Assembly (NCBI GenBank): GCA_035295125.1
Contig: DATGJP010000070.1
Location: forward strand, 1 to 46,059
Source: JAICMB01 sp035295125
GTDB taxonomy: Bacteria > Acidobacteriota > Terriglobia > Bryobacterales > Bryobacteraceae
Direction: 5' to 3'
DNA: 46,059 nucleotides
Positions 17,395-24,885 of the stretch are shown here, in pieces. Both the position numbers and the translations under genes were made by a program. How positions within the stretch are numbered: position 1 is the stretch's first letter; every line of letters starts with the position of its first letter. The notes beneath the pieces are model-generated. The model worked only from the letters and a program-made list of their open reading frames with translations. It searched no databases and was not told where the DNA came from.

Positions 17395-18060
17395 ATGTCA
17401 ATACTCATCAGTGGCGCAGGTGGCGGTTTGGGCGGGGCGGTGGTCTCGGCATTTCTAGGGACGGGAGCCCAGGTTTTTGGCGTGGATCGGTCCTGGAAGT
17501 CGAACCCTCATGCGGGCTCGGCATTCCATCCCGTGGAGGCTGACGTGACCACGGTGGCCGGGTGCGCCGCGGCGGTCAGCGCGGCCGAACCCGTCGATAC
17601 TTTGGTCCACCTGGTGGGCGGTTTTGCAGGTGGCTCTCCTGTGGCGCAGTCCGACGAAGCCGTTTGGGATCAGATGATGAACCTCAACCTCCGGTCGGCG
17701 TTTCTGATGATCCGGGCTGCGCTACCGAACATGATCGAGCGCCGCCGCGGCCGCATTCTCGCCATCGGATCGCGGGCGGGCGTCGAACCCCTGGCTGGAT
17801 TTTCGGCGTACACCGTCTCAAAATCAGGACTGGGGACTCTCATTAAGACGGTCGCCCTGGAAGTGAAGGATTCCGGAATCACAGCCAACGTGGTGCTGCC
17901 CAGCGTAATCGATACGCCTGCGAATCGGGCCGCTATGCCCAAAGCGGATTACTCGAAGTGGGTCACGCCCCAGTCCATCGCGCACCTGCTGGTGTGGTTG
18001 GCGTCCGACGCCGCATCGGACGTCAATGGCGCGGCGATCCCTATTTACGGAAGAGCTTGA
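17395..18060 (+). CDS. Short-chain dehydrogenase/reductase
   Basis: A 221-residue classical SDR predicted to oxidise or reduce an alcohol/ketone with NAD(P)(H) in the cytosol. It has the glycine-rich nucleotide-binding motif SGAGGGLGGAVV at residues 6-17, an Asp (VDRSW) at the end of strand 2 that favours NAD(H), the structural NLRSAF segment, the catalytic Ser in AIGSRAG and the YTVSK motif (Tyr-x3-Lys). The C-terminal VLPSVIDTPANRAAMP and SDVNGAAIPIYG are family-typical. It is first in an operon with a FAD-dependent dehydrogenase and a ThDP enzyme; its stop overlaps the next start (TTGA). Its start is 11 bp from the divergent MEMO1-family gene. Substrate unknown. Confidence 0.9.
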   Translation: MSILISGAGGGLGGAVVSAFLGTGAQVFGVDRSWKSNPHAGSAFHPVEADVTTVAGCAAAVSAAEPVDTLVHLVGGFAGGSPVAQSDEAVWDQMMNLNLRSAFLMIRAALPNMIERRRGRILAIGSRAGVEPLAGFSAYTVSKSGLGTLIKTVALEVKDSGITANVVLPSVIDTPANRAAMPKADYSKWVTPQSIAHLLVWLASDAASDVNGAAIPIYGRA

Positions 18061-19646
18061 ACGACAGGCACACGCAAGTCGTCATCGCCGGTGGCGGCTT
18101 GGCGGGCATTGTCACTGCCTACGAACTCATTGACCGCGGCGTTCGCGTTGTTCTGATCGATCGGGACAAGCGCGAGCGGTTTGGCGGCCTCGCGAAAGAA
18201 TCGTTTGGCGGAGTGCACATGATCGGCACGCCGCACCAGCGCCGTCTTGGCATCAAGGATACGCCGGAGCTCGCCTGGCGCGATTGGCAGAGCGTCGCGG
18301 ACTACGAGGAAGCCGATCGCTGGCCGCGCGAATGGGGACGCTTCTATTGCGAGAACTCCTTCGAGTACATCTTCCAATTCCTCAACTCGAAGAAGGTTGA
18401 GTTTTTGCCGCTGGTGAACTGGCCCGAGCGCGGCCTGCATGCGCCCGCCAACACGGTTCCACGTTGGCATATTACCTGGGGCACGGGTAACGAGATCGTT
18501 CGACGTTTGCTCGACGCGCTCGAAGCCCATCCTCGCCGCGCGAATCTTGAACTGTTATTCGACACCGAGGTTTCAGAAATCGAGATCACCAACGGGCGGG
18601 CGACCGGCGTTAACGGTGTCAAAGCGGAGCACGTTGTGATCGCTTCCGGTGGCATCTGCGGCGGCGATCTCAGCAAGGTGCGGGCGAATTGGTACAAGCC
18701 GTGGGGCGAGCCGCCCGCGAAGCTCCTCAATGGCGCCCACATTTACGGCGATGGCAAACTTCACGACCATGTCGCTGGTTTGGGCGGGGCAGTCACGCAT
18801 CTTGATCTGCAGTGGCACTATGCTGCCGGTGTTCATCACCCGGCTCGACGGCGGCCCGATGATGGCCTGAGTCTCGTGCCGCCGCGTTCGGCGCTGTGGC
18901 TCAATGCGCGCGGCGAGCGCATTATGAATCCGGGCCCGCTGGTCTCGTATCTCGACACGCGGCATCTCGTGGCGAGCGTGCTTCAGCAGCCGGGTCAGTA
19001 TTCCTGGCAGGTCCTGAATTGGAAGATCGCCATCAAGGAACTGGCTGTCTCGGGCTGCGATTATATGACCGCATTTCGCACCAGGAACCGCCTGCTTCTC
19101 GCCAGGAATCTGTTGTTCGGCGATAAGGACCTGGTAAGCCGCCTGACCCGCGATTGCCCCGATGATATCGTGGTGGCGGACACGCTGGATCAGCTCATGG
19201 AACGCATGGACGAGAAGAGCCTGTATGGCTTGAAGCTCAACCGCGCCGCGCTGGAATCGGCGATCCGCGACTGGGACGACATGATCGATCGCGGACCGGC
19301 GTTCCACAACGACGAGCAACTCCGGTGGATCGCCAACTTCCGTGCTTACCGCGGCGATCGCCTGCGCACCTGTAAATTCCAGAAGATTCTCGATCCTCGC
19401 GCCCGTCCGCTCATTGCTATACGCGAGTTCATCCTTGCGCGTAAGAGCCTTGGAGGCATTCAGACGGACCTTCAATGCCGTGTTTTGCGTACTGATACAG
19501 GTGAGCCGATTCCGGGGCTTTACGCGGTCGGCGAAGCGTCCGGCTTCGGAGGCGGAGGAAGCCACGGCAAGAGTTCTCTCGAAGGCACTTTCCTGGGCGG
19601 CTGTGTTTTGACTGGCCGCGCCGCTGGAAGGAGTATCGCGAAATGA
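18057..19646 (+). CDS. FAD-binding dehydrogenase (fumarate reductase/KSTD-like superfamily)
   Basis: A 529-residue flavoprotein. The Rossmann FAD motif VVIAGGGLAGIVTAYEL lies at residues 8-24, followed by the ribose-binding acid in VVLIDRD. VIASGGICGG and the closing GLYAVGEASGFGGGGSHGKS then LEGTFLGGCVLTG are typical of the fumarate-reductase/3-ketosteroid-dehydrogenase superfamily and of the predicted-oxidoreductase family COG3573. The frame is open from 17958, but that part reads through the SDR gene. The TTG at 18057, overlapping the SDR stop (TTGA) with GGAAG five nt upstream, puts the FAD motif at the usual distance from the N-terminus. The downstream ThDP gene overlaps it by ATGA. Likely a flavin-dependent dehydrogenation in a shared catabolic pathway; substrate unknown. 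Confidence 0.85.
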   Translation: MNDRHTQVVIAGGGLAGIVTAYELIDRGVRVVLIDRDKRERFGGLAKESFGGVHMIGTPHQRRLGIKDTPELAWRDWQSVADYEEADRWPREWGRFYCENSFEYIFQFLNSKKVEFLPLVNWPERGLHAPANTVPRWHITWGTGNEIVRRLLDALEAHPRRANLELLFDTEVSEIEITNGRATGVNGVKAEHVVIASGGICGGDLSKVRANWYKPWGEPPAKLLNGAHIYGDGKLHDHVAGLGGAVTHLDLQWHYAAGVHHPARRRPDDGLSLVPPRSALWLNARGERIMNPGPLVSYLDTRHLVASVLQQPGQYSWQVLNWKIAIKELAVSGCDYMTAFRTRNRLLLARNLLFGDKDLVSRLTRDCPDDIVVADTLDQLMERMDEKSLYGLKLNRAALESAIRDWDDMIDRGPAFHNDEQLRWIANFRAYRGDRLRTCKFQKILDPRARPLIAIREFILARKSLGGIQTDLQCRVLRTDTGEPIPGLYAVGEASGFGGGGSHGKSSLEGTFLGGCVLTGRAAGRSIAK

Positions 19647-21349
19647 AAACCGGCGCCTCGCTGGCCCGTTATGCGCTCGAACAGTTGCCGATTCTGTACA
19701 CCTTCGGCATTCCTGGAGTTCACAACACCGAACTCTACGACGAGCTGAGTCAATCCAAGAAGATCCGCCCGATTCTCGTGACGCACGAGGGCTGCGGAGC
19801 GTTCGCAGCAGATGCCATCAGCCGTACCGGCGGGGGGCAGATTGGTTGTCTCGTGATCGTTCCCGCCGCCGGGCTCACGCACGCGATGAGCGGCATCGGC
19901 GAGTGCTTTCTCGACGGCATCCCGCTGCTTGTGATTACGGGCGGAACGCGCACGGACATCGATTTCGGCTACCAGCTTCACCAGATCGATCAGCAGCGCC
20001 TTCTGGACGGGATTACCAAGGGCGCCTGGAAAGTCACCGACCATCGCGATATCGTTCCGACGATTTTCGAAGCGTATCGCACGGCGGTGAGCGGTGTGCC
20101 TGGACCGGTGGTGGTGGAGATTCCTGTCAATCTACAGCTCTTCCAGGGTGAAGTCGACAATCTTCCGACGTTCACGCCGCCCGAATCTGCGCCCGTAGAA
20201 GGCGATTTTGACGAAGCCGCACGCCTTCTGGCCGCAGCCCGTTCGCCGGGTATTTTTGTCGGCTGGGGAGCCGTCGATGTTTCCGATTCGATCGCACGGA
20301 TCGCGGAAAAACTCGGTGCACCGGTCGCCACGACTTTGCAGGGGCTGTCCGCGTTTCCCGGCAATCACCCGCTGCACACTGGAATGGGATTCAGCCGCGC
20401 CGCCGTTCCCGCCGCTGAGAATGCCTTCCGCGATTGCGACTGCCTGCTGGCGGCGGGTACAAGTTTCAGCGAGATCCCGACCGGCAGTTTCGGCTGCCGC
20501 GTGCCCGAGAATCTGATCCACATCGACATTTCGCCCGACGCGATCGGGCGCAATTTCCCGGCGAAGATCGGCATTGTGGGCGATACGCGCGTGGCCATAC
20601 CGGAGCTGCTGCAACGTCTGAACGTCGACAACGTCGACCGTCGGGCCGCGGTGCAGGCTCGCATAATGGTGGACAAGCAGGCTTATCGCTCCGAATGGCA
20701 CGCCCATCAGACCGATCGTGTCAACCCGCTGCAGTTTTTCGAAGAGCTGCGCCGCCAGTTGCGTGACGACGCGATCGTGACGGTCGATGATGGAAACCAC
20801 ACCTATCTCACCGCTGAGCTCTTTGAGGCGCGCCGCCCGCGAACCATCATTTTGCCGACCGACTTTAACTCCATGGGCTACGCTGTTCCTGCGATGATCG
20901 GCGCCAAGCTGGTGAACCCGACACGCCAGGTGGTGAGTATCGTCGGCGACGGGGCGTTCCTCATGACCGGCATGGAACTCCTGACCGCCAATACGCTCGG
21001 CCTGTCGATGGCCTGTTTCGTGTTCAGCGACGGAGAACTGAGCCAGATCTCCCAAGGGCAACAGATCCCGTATAACCGCAAGCCTTGCACAGTGCTCGGG
21101 AAATTCCGTCTTTCAGGGATAGCCGAGGCGACCGGCTCTCGCTTTGTTGCGATTGACGACAACGACCAGATCGCATCTGGTATTCGGGACGCGCTGTCCG
21201 GCGGCACGGTTCTTGTCGATGTCAAAATCGACTACTCCAAGCGCACCCGATTTACGCAGGGCGTTGTGAAAACTGTGCTGAAGCGTTTTCCAATGCGGGA
21301 TAAAGTTCGCTTTGTGGGCAGGGCTTTGCTGCGCAAGGTGACGGGGTGA
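19643..21349 (+). CDS. Thiamine diphosphate-dependent enzyme, acetolactate-synthase large-subunit-like
   Basis: A 568-residue ThDP enzyme with the three expected domains: pyrimidine-binding (about 1-165, with the catalytic Glu49 in LVTHEGCGAFAADA), a central domain (about 185-320) and the diphosphate-binding domain. The latter starts at GDGAFLMTGMELLTANTLGL near residue 434 and its second metal-ligand region reads FSDGELSQI where an Asn is usual. Relatives make or break bonds next to a carbonyl: acetolactate synthase, benzoylformate decarboxylase, oxalyl-CoA decarboxylase. No acetolactate-synthase small subunit and no ilvC lie nearby, which argues against branched-chain amino acid synthesis. 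It is the last gene of a three-gene operon, coupled by ATGA to the FAD dehydrogenase, and is followed by a hairpin. Confidence 0.85.
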   Translation: MKTGASLARYALEQLPILYTFGIPGVHNTELYDELSQSKKIRPILVTHEGCGAFAADAISRTGGGQIGCLVIVPAAGLTHAMSGIGECFLDGIPLLVITGGTRTDIDFGYQLHQIDQQRLLDGITKGAWKVTDHRDIVPTIFEAYRTAVSGVPGPVVVEIPVNLQLFQGEVDNLPTFTPPESAPVEGDFDEAARLLAAARSPGIFVGWGAVDVSDSIARIAEKLGAPVATTLQGLSAFPGNHPLHTGMGFSRAAVPAAENAFRDCDCLLAAGTSFSEIPTGSFGCRVPENLIHIDISPDAIGRNFPAKIGIVGDTRVAIPELLQRLNVDNVDRRAAVQARIMVDKQAYRSEWHAHQTDRVNPLQFFEELRRQLRDDAIVTVDDGNHTYLTAELFEARRPRTIILPTDFNSMGYAVPAMIGAKLVNPTRQVVSIVGDGAFLMTGMELLTANTLGLSMACFVFSDGELSQISQGQQIPYNRKPCTVLGKFRLSGIAEATGSRFVAIDDNDQIASGIRDALSGGTVLVDVKIDYSKRTRFTQGVVKTVLKRFPMRDKVRFVGRALLRKVTG

Positions 21350-21398
21350 AGTACTACGGCACTTGGGACCGCGCATTAAGGCCGTGCTACTTCCTTTT
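21348..21398 (+). terminator. Hairpin terminator of the SDR-FAD-ThDP operon
   Basis: GAAGTACTACGGC (21348-21360) and GCCGTGCTACTTC (21381-21393) pair over 13 bp with two central mismatches, followed by CTTTTTCCC. The left arm begins inside the stop codon. The loop is about 20 nt, longer than usual. Confidence 0.5.
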
Positions 21399-21472
21399 TC
21401 CCTAAAGCGCGTCATTCGGCGGCTGTGATGCACAATCGGCGCTGGTTGGCTTGTGTTCCGAGCCATGGGGCA

Positions 21473-21515
21473 GGCGGGTTCACAACCCGCCGCAGGCTAA
21501 CAGCCGGCATCACAA
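21473..21515 (+). repeat. Dispersed REP-like palindromic element, copy B
   Basis: GGCGGGTTCACAACCCGCC is a perfect hairpin (GGCGGGTT/AACCCGCC); GCAGGCTAACAGCCGGCATC follows and forms a second imperfect one. It matches copy A (11220-11260, minus strand) and the shorter copy C (near 38815). It sits between the convergent ThDP and trmJ genes, a typical REP location. Confidence 0.7.
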
Positions 21516-21552
21516 GTGTTATCCAACTGGCCTTTGGCCGCCCTTTAGGCGT

Positions 21553-22248
21553 CTAACCCTGTCCAATCTTCCACAAAATCTGCCGCAACATCCCGGCCCA
21601 GATCTCCGCATCGTGCTCGCTGATCCGCATTCGGCGCACGAGACGACGGGTCTTTGCTTCCGTGGATTCATCGTGCACGTAACCCGCGCGCTCCAGGACA
21701 TCTTCCAGAAGCTTCGTCAGCCGCTCGACGGCCTCTGAGGTCGCCTGTTTGCGAGGCTCGGGTTTTACCTTCGGCGCGGTTCGTATCAGCTCGTATAAAC
21801 AAACCGCCGCCGACTGGCCCAGGTTCATCGACCCGTGCTCTTCCCGCGTCGGGATGCGCATGAGCCAGTGACAATACGTCATGTCTTCATTCGACAAGCC
21901 GTACTTCTCGGAGCCAAACAGCAGTGCAATCCGGCCTGAGTGCTTGCGCATCAGCCGGCCGCCGTATTCGAGCCGGTAAAGCGGATGTTGTAATTCCCGG
22001 TGTGTGCCTGCGGTCGTGCCGACCACCAGTGTGCAATCCGCGATGGCATCCGCGACTGTCGCGTACTCGCGAGCACCCTGCAGAATCGCGCCGGCATTGA
22101 CCGCCGAGCGTGCTTCCCGGAATGCCACTGCGTAGGGGTTGACCAGCCGGAGCTGGGTGAATCCAAAATTGCTCATAGCGCGCGCGGCTGCGCCGATATT
22201 CAGCGGATTCCGGGGAGCTATGAGAACGACGCGGACCTGCTCAATCAA
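21553..22248 (-). CDS. trmJ: TrmJ-like tRNA/rRNA methyltransferase (SPOUT, TrmH family group 1)
   Basis: A protein of about 231 residues of the SpoU/TrmH superfamily, which 2'-O-methylates ribose in RNA with S-adenosylmethionine bound in a trefoil knot. It opens with QVRVVLIAPRNPLNIGAAAR, then shows the knot motifs ALLFGSEKYGLSNEDMTYCH and IPTREEHGSMNLGQSAAVCL. The C-terminal helical extension (EAVERLTKLLEDVLERAGYV onward) matches TrmJ, which modifies tRNA position 32. The TTG at 22246-22248, overlapping the thiolase stop (TTGA) with GGGA seven nt upstream, gives the family N-terminus MIEQVRVVL. An ATG at 22272 would add eight residues inside the thiolase gene. It is the last gene of a leftward operon with two acyl-CoA condensing-type proteins, with no obvious functional link. 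Confidence 0.87.
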   Translation of the reverse strand: MIEQVRVVLIAPRNPLNIGAAARAMSNFGFTQLRLVNPYAVAFREARSAVNAGAILQGAREYATVADAIADCTLVVGTTAGTHRELQHPLYRLEYGGRLMRKHSGRIALLFGSEKYGLSNEDMTYCHWLMRIPTREEHGSMNLGQSAAVCLYELIRTAPKVKPEPRKQATSEAVERLTKLLEDVLERAGYVHDESTEAKTRRLVRRMRISEHDAEIWAGMLRQILWKIGQG

Positions 22249-23408
22249 GACATTCCCAGCACAAGCACGCACGCCACCGATCCAGGTCCGCCGAGGTTGT
22301 GGACCAGGCCCAGTTTCGCGTTGCGGATCTGGCGCGCTCCTGCTTGCCCTCGGAGTTGCGAGACAACTTCAAAGATCATGCGGACGCCGCTTGCGCCGAT
22401 CGGGTGTCCGAACGACTTGAGACCGCCGCTGGTATTCACAGGCATGTCGCCACCAAGAGCGCTGCGCCCCTCCCGCACGAAATTTGCGCCCTCGCCTTTC
22501 TTGCAGAAACCGAGGTCCTCGTAGTTGCTGATCTCGGTCCAGGTGAAGCAATCGTGAACCTCGGCGAGGTCGATCTCTTTCACCGGATCGGTGATGTGCG
22601 CCATTTTGTAAGCGGTCTGCGAGGCGATCTCAGTTGCGCTAAAGCCGATGTATTCGAAGTTCGGATCGTACCAGGGCCGGCCGCTCGTAACCGAGAGCCC
22701 GAGGCCCTTCACCAGAACGTAGTCGGGGCGAAATTGCCGCGCCATATCAGCACGGCAGATCACTGCTGCAGCCGCGCCGTCGGTGGTAGGGCAGCAATCG
22801 TAAAGCCCGAATGGCCAGGCAACGATCGGCGCCTTCAAGGCCTGGTCTTCGGTGATCTCCATCTGGAAATGAGCTTTCGGATTCTTCGACCCGTTGGCGT
22901 GGTTCTTCACCGCAACTTTGGCTAGCGCCTCGCGTCCGACATTGAACTGATGCAGATAACGATTGGCGGCCATCGCAAAGATGCCCGGCGCGGTGAGGCC
23001 GTCGGTCTGATAAGGATGCTCGCCTTCCTGGGACAGGCCGCGCATCGGCCGGTTCTTCAATTTTTCGGCTCCCAGCACGAGCGCCACGTCGTACATGCCG
23101 GATGCGACAGCCATGGCCGCATTCCGGAACGCATCGGTCCCGGTCGCGCAAAAGTTTTCGACGCGCGTAATCGGCTTGCCATAGAGGCGCAGGGAATCGG
23201 CCAGCGAGACTGACGCTTTGCCGTGCCCTCCGTACGGAGAGTAAGACCCTAGCCAGGCCGCGTCTATCTGTTCGGGTTGGATCCCGGCGTCGGCAAACGC
23301 CGCATAGGCCGCATCCACCACCATGTCCTCGTAGCTTTGCTCGAACAGGTCACCGAACTTAGTGCAACCCACCCCGATGATCGCGACTTTGTCCTTCAGG
23401 TCCTTCAT
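22245..23408 (-). CDS. Thiolase family protein (acetyl-CoA acetyltransferase-like)
   Basis: A 387-residue thiolase-fold enzyme of the SCP2-type/archaeal acetoacetyl-CoA thiolase branch. It has AIIGVGCTKFGDLFEQSYED at the N-terminus, the nucleophile Cys near residue 86 in VENFCATGTDAFRNA, the NASGG-like VNTSGGLKSFGHPIGASG with its catalytic His, and VHNLGGPGSVACVLVLG at the end. The second Cys of degradative thiolases is not at its usual CxG site, as in SCP2-type members. The ATG at 23406-23408 overlaps the stop of the upstream HMGCS-like/DUF35 gene (ATGA). An upstream in-frame ATG adds 15 residues inside that gene and is less likely. Pairing with a DUF35-bearing HMGCS-like protein suggests a physical complex. 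Confidence 0.87.
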   Translation of the reverse strand: MKDLKDKVAIIGVGCTKFGDLFEQSYEDMVVDAAYAAFADAGIQPEQIDAAWLGSYSPYGGHGKASVSLADSLRLYGKPITRVENFCATGTDAFRNAAMAVASGMYDVALVLGAEKLKNRPMRGLSQEGEHPYQTDGLTAPGIFAMAANRYLHQFNVGREALAKVAVKNHANGSKNPKAHFQMEITEDQALKAPIVAWPFGLYDCCPTTDGAAAAVICRADMARQFRPDYVLVKGLGLSVTSGRPWYDPNFEYIGFSATEIASQTAYKMAHITDPVKEIDLAEVHDCFTWTEISNYEDLGFCKKGEGANFVREGRSALGGDMPVNTSGGLKSFGHPIGASGVRMIFEVVSQLRGQAGARQIRNAKLGLVHNLGGPGSVACVLVLGMS

Positions 23409-24805
23409 GCGTTCTCCTTGGCCGGCGCCTGCTTCACTGGGCGGCACTTCCAATAGTAGCTATGGTTTTGCGCGCTCTCGCGCATTCTACGCAGGACCAG
23501 TTCCACCGGCATGCCGATGCGAACCTCGCGCTCGTCGCAGTCCGTCATCTGGCAGAGAAACCGGCCGCCGCCGTCGAGGTCGACTACAACCATCACGGTC
23601 GGTTGCATCGGCGCGTCGTACAGGTAATCCTTGGTGAACGTGAAGACGGAGCCAGTTCGAGGAAGCGGAGCTTCAAGCAGTCCTTCGGTGGCGCGGCAAC
23701 GGCAGCACACACGAGTTAGAGGGAACTGCATGGTGCCGCATTCCATACATTTCGTACCGTGCAGCCGCACGTTCTGACGCTCTTCCCTTTTCCAGAGCAC
23801 GTTGGAAATTTCGGGTCCGCGGGAGTCGTCCCGGAGGAAGTTGCGCGATTTGCGGTAAACGGAGTAGCTGGGGTACAAAAGCGCGCCGGGTTCGGTGATT
23901 TCGAGAGGAGCGGCAGGCGTCACCGAGCGCAGAATGAAGCCGTCGGCGCCGTCGCCGTAGCCGATAGCGAGAATCAGGTCATCGGGCTTGGCGGCCGCCA
24001 GAGCCTGTGCCAGCGCCAGCATCGGCATGGCCGCACCCGTAATTCCCACGACGGCCGAGAATCCGTCACACACGTGCTCGGGCGCGATTCCGAGGTGCTT
24101 GGCGCATGTCATCGCGGTCCGCGGATCGGGCGTGTTCAGGGCCGCCACGGCAATGTCTGACGCCTTGACGCCGGCCTGGGCAAGAAGCGCCTTTCCAAGG
24201 GCCACAACGTTGGCCTCGTAACCGCGCGACAACGTGTATTTCGAGGAGTACCCATGAACATGCGTATCCGAATCGCGCCGCCATTCGTCCAGGAAATCGT
24301 CCGAACGGGAGGCGTGCGCGACGACATCGGCTATTGTCCTCTGGCTGCCCAGCCGGATTGCGGCGGCGGCGTCTCCAAAGGCGAGCTCATCGGCCGATTC
24401 GGGCTCGGGGTCGCGGCGATCCGACGCCACGACGATGACGTCGCTGGCAGCACCAACGTCGATTGCTTCGATCCCGGCGCGAAGTGCCGAAAACCCGCTT
24501 CGCAAGGATCCGCCGAAGTCGGCGGTGGCCGTCGTGAATTCCAGGTCGCAGGCGGCGGCAATCTGGCTCGCCATGGAGCGTTGCCAGTACGGCGGGGAAG
24601 TTGAAGCCGCGAAGAGCCGGTCCGGACGCCGCCGGTCGGCCATCACCCGCCAGGCCGCGCTCTGCGCCATGGTCAAGGCATCCTCGTCGAAGTTCGAGAT
24701 GACCTTCGATCCGGGCTGCGAGCGGCCTCCCCATGCTTGAGCAATCAGTTCCCGCTTTAGGCGATAGCGCGGGATGTAAACAGATACACCGGTAACACCG
24801 GTCAC
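23405..24805 (-). CDS. HMG-CoA synthase-like protein fused to a C-terminal DUF35 zinc-ribbon/OB-fold domain
   Basis: A 466-residue fusion. Residues about 1-340 form a thiolase-fold domain like archaeal-type hydroxymethylglutaryl-CoA synthase/KASIII (VTGVSVYIPRYRLKRELIAQ, ISNFDEDALTMAQSAAW, AFGDAAAAIRLGS, LNTPDPRTAMTCAKHLG, YGDGADGFILRSV). The C-terminal part is a rubredoxin-like zinc ribbon (KCMECGTMQFPLTRVCCRCR) and an OB-fold (GSVFTFTKDYLY, TVMVVVDLDGGGRFLCQM, MPVELVLRRM). Where the catalytic Cys is expected the sequence reads DFGGSLRSGFSALRAG, apparently Leu for Cys, so condensing activity is doubtful. The gene is first in a leftward operon and overlaps the thiolase gene by ATGA. Archaeal thiolase, HMGCS and DUF35 proteins form one complex; a similar complex is inferred here. 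Confidence 0.82.
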   Translation of the reverse strand: MTGVTGVSVYIPRYRLKRELIAQAWGGRSQPGSKVISNFDEDALTMAQSAAWRVMADRRRPDRLFAASTSPPYWQRSMASQIAAACDLEFTTATADFGGSLRSGFSALRAGIEAIDVGAASDVIVVASDRRDPEPESADELAFGDAAAAIRLGSQRTIADVVAHASRSDDFLDEWRRDSDTHVHGYSSKYTLSRGYEANVVALGKALLAQAGVKASDIAVAALNTPDPRTAMTCAKHLGIAPEHVCDGFSAVVGITGAAMPMLALAQALAAAKPDDLILAIGYGDGADGFILRSVTPAAPLEITEPGALLYPSYSVYRKSRNFLRDDSRGPEISNVLWKREERQNVRLHGTKCMECGTMQFPLTRVCCRCRATEGLLEAPLPRTGSVFTFTKDYLYDAPMQPTVMVVVDLDGGGRFLCQMTDCDEREVRIGMPVELVLRRMRESAQNHSYYWKCRPVKQAPAKENA

Positions 24806-24846
24806 GATTGGTAACCCATCCAGTTTGGTAGGGACCAGTATAGCGC

Positions 24847-24876
24847 CTACTGTTCTAGATAGGTGTACCCGTCGAT
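24847..24876 (-). repeat. Relict second copy of the speA 3' end (direct repeat flanking the ADOP gene)
   Basis: On the minus strand this reads ATC GAC GGG TAC ACC TAT CTA GAA CAG TAG, that is I-D-G-Y-T-Y-L-E-Q-stop. The true end of speA (27589-27618) reads L-N-G-Y-T-Y-L-E-Q-stop. The two 30-mers agree at 24 positions and have the same orientation. In the last eight codons the four differences are all synonymous third-base changes. The reading frame here has a stop just upstream (TAG of the ADOP gene), so this is not a gene. The pair brackets exactly one gene, the ADOP permease. Confidence 0.75.
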
Positions 24877-24885
24877 TCGCTTCGA

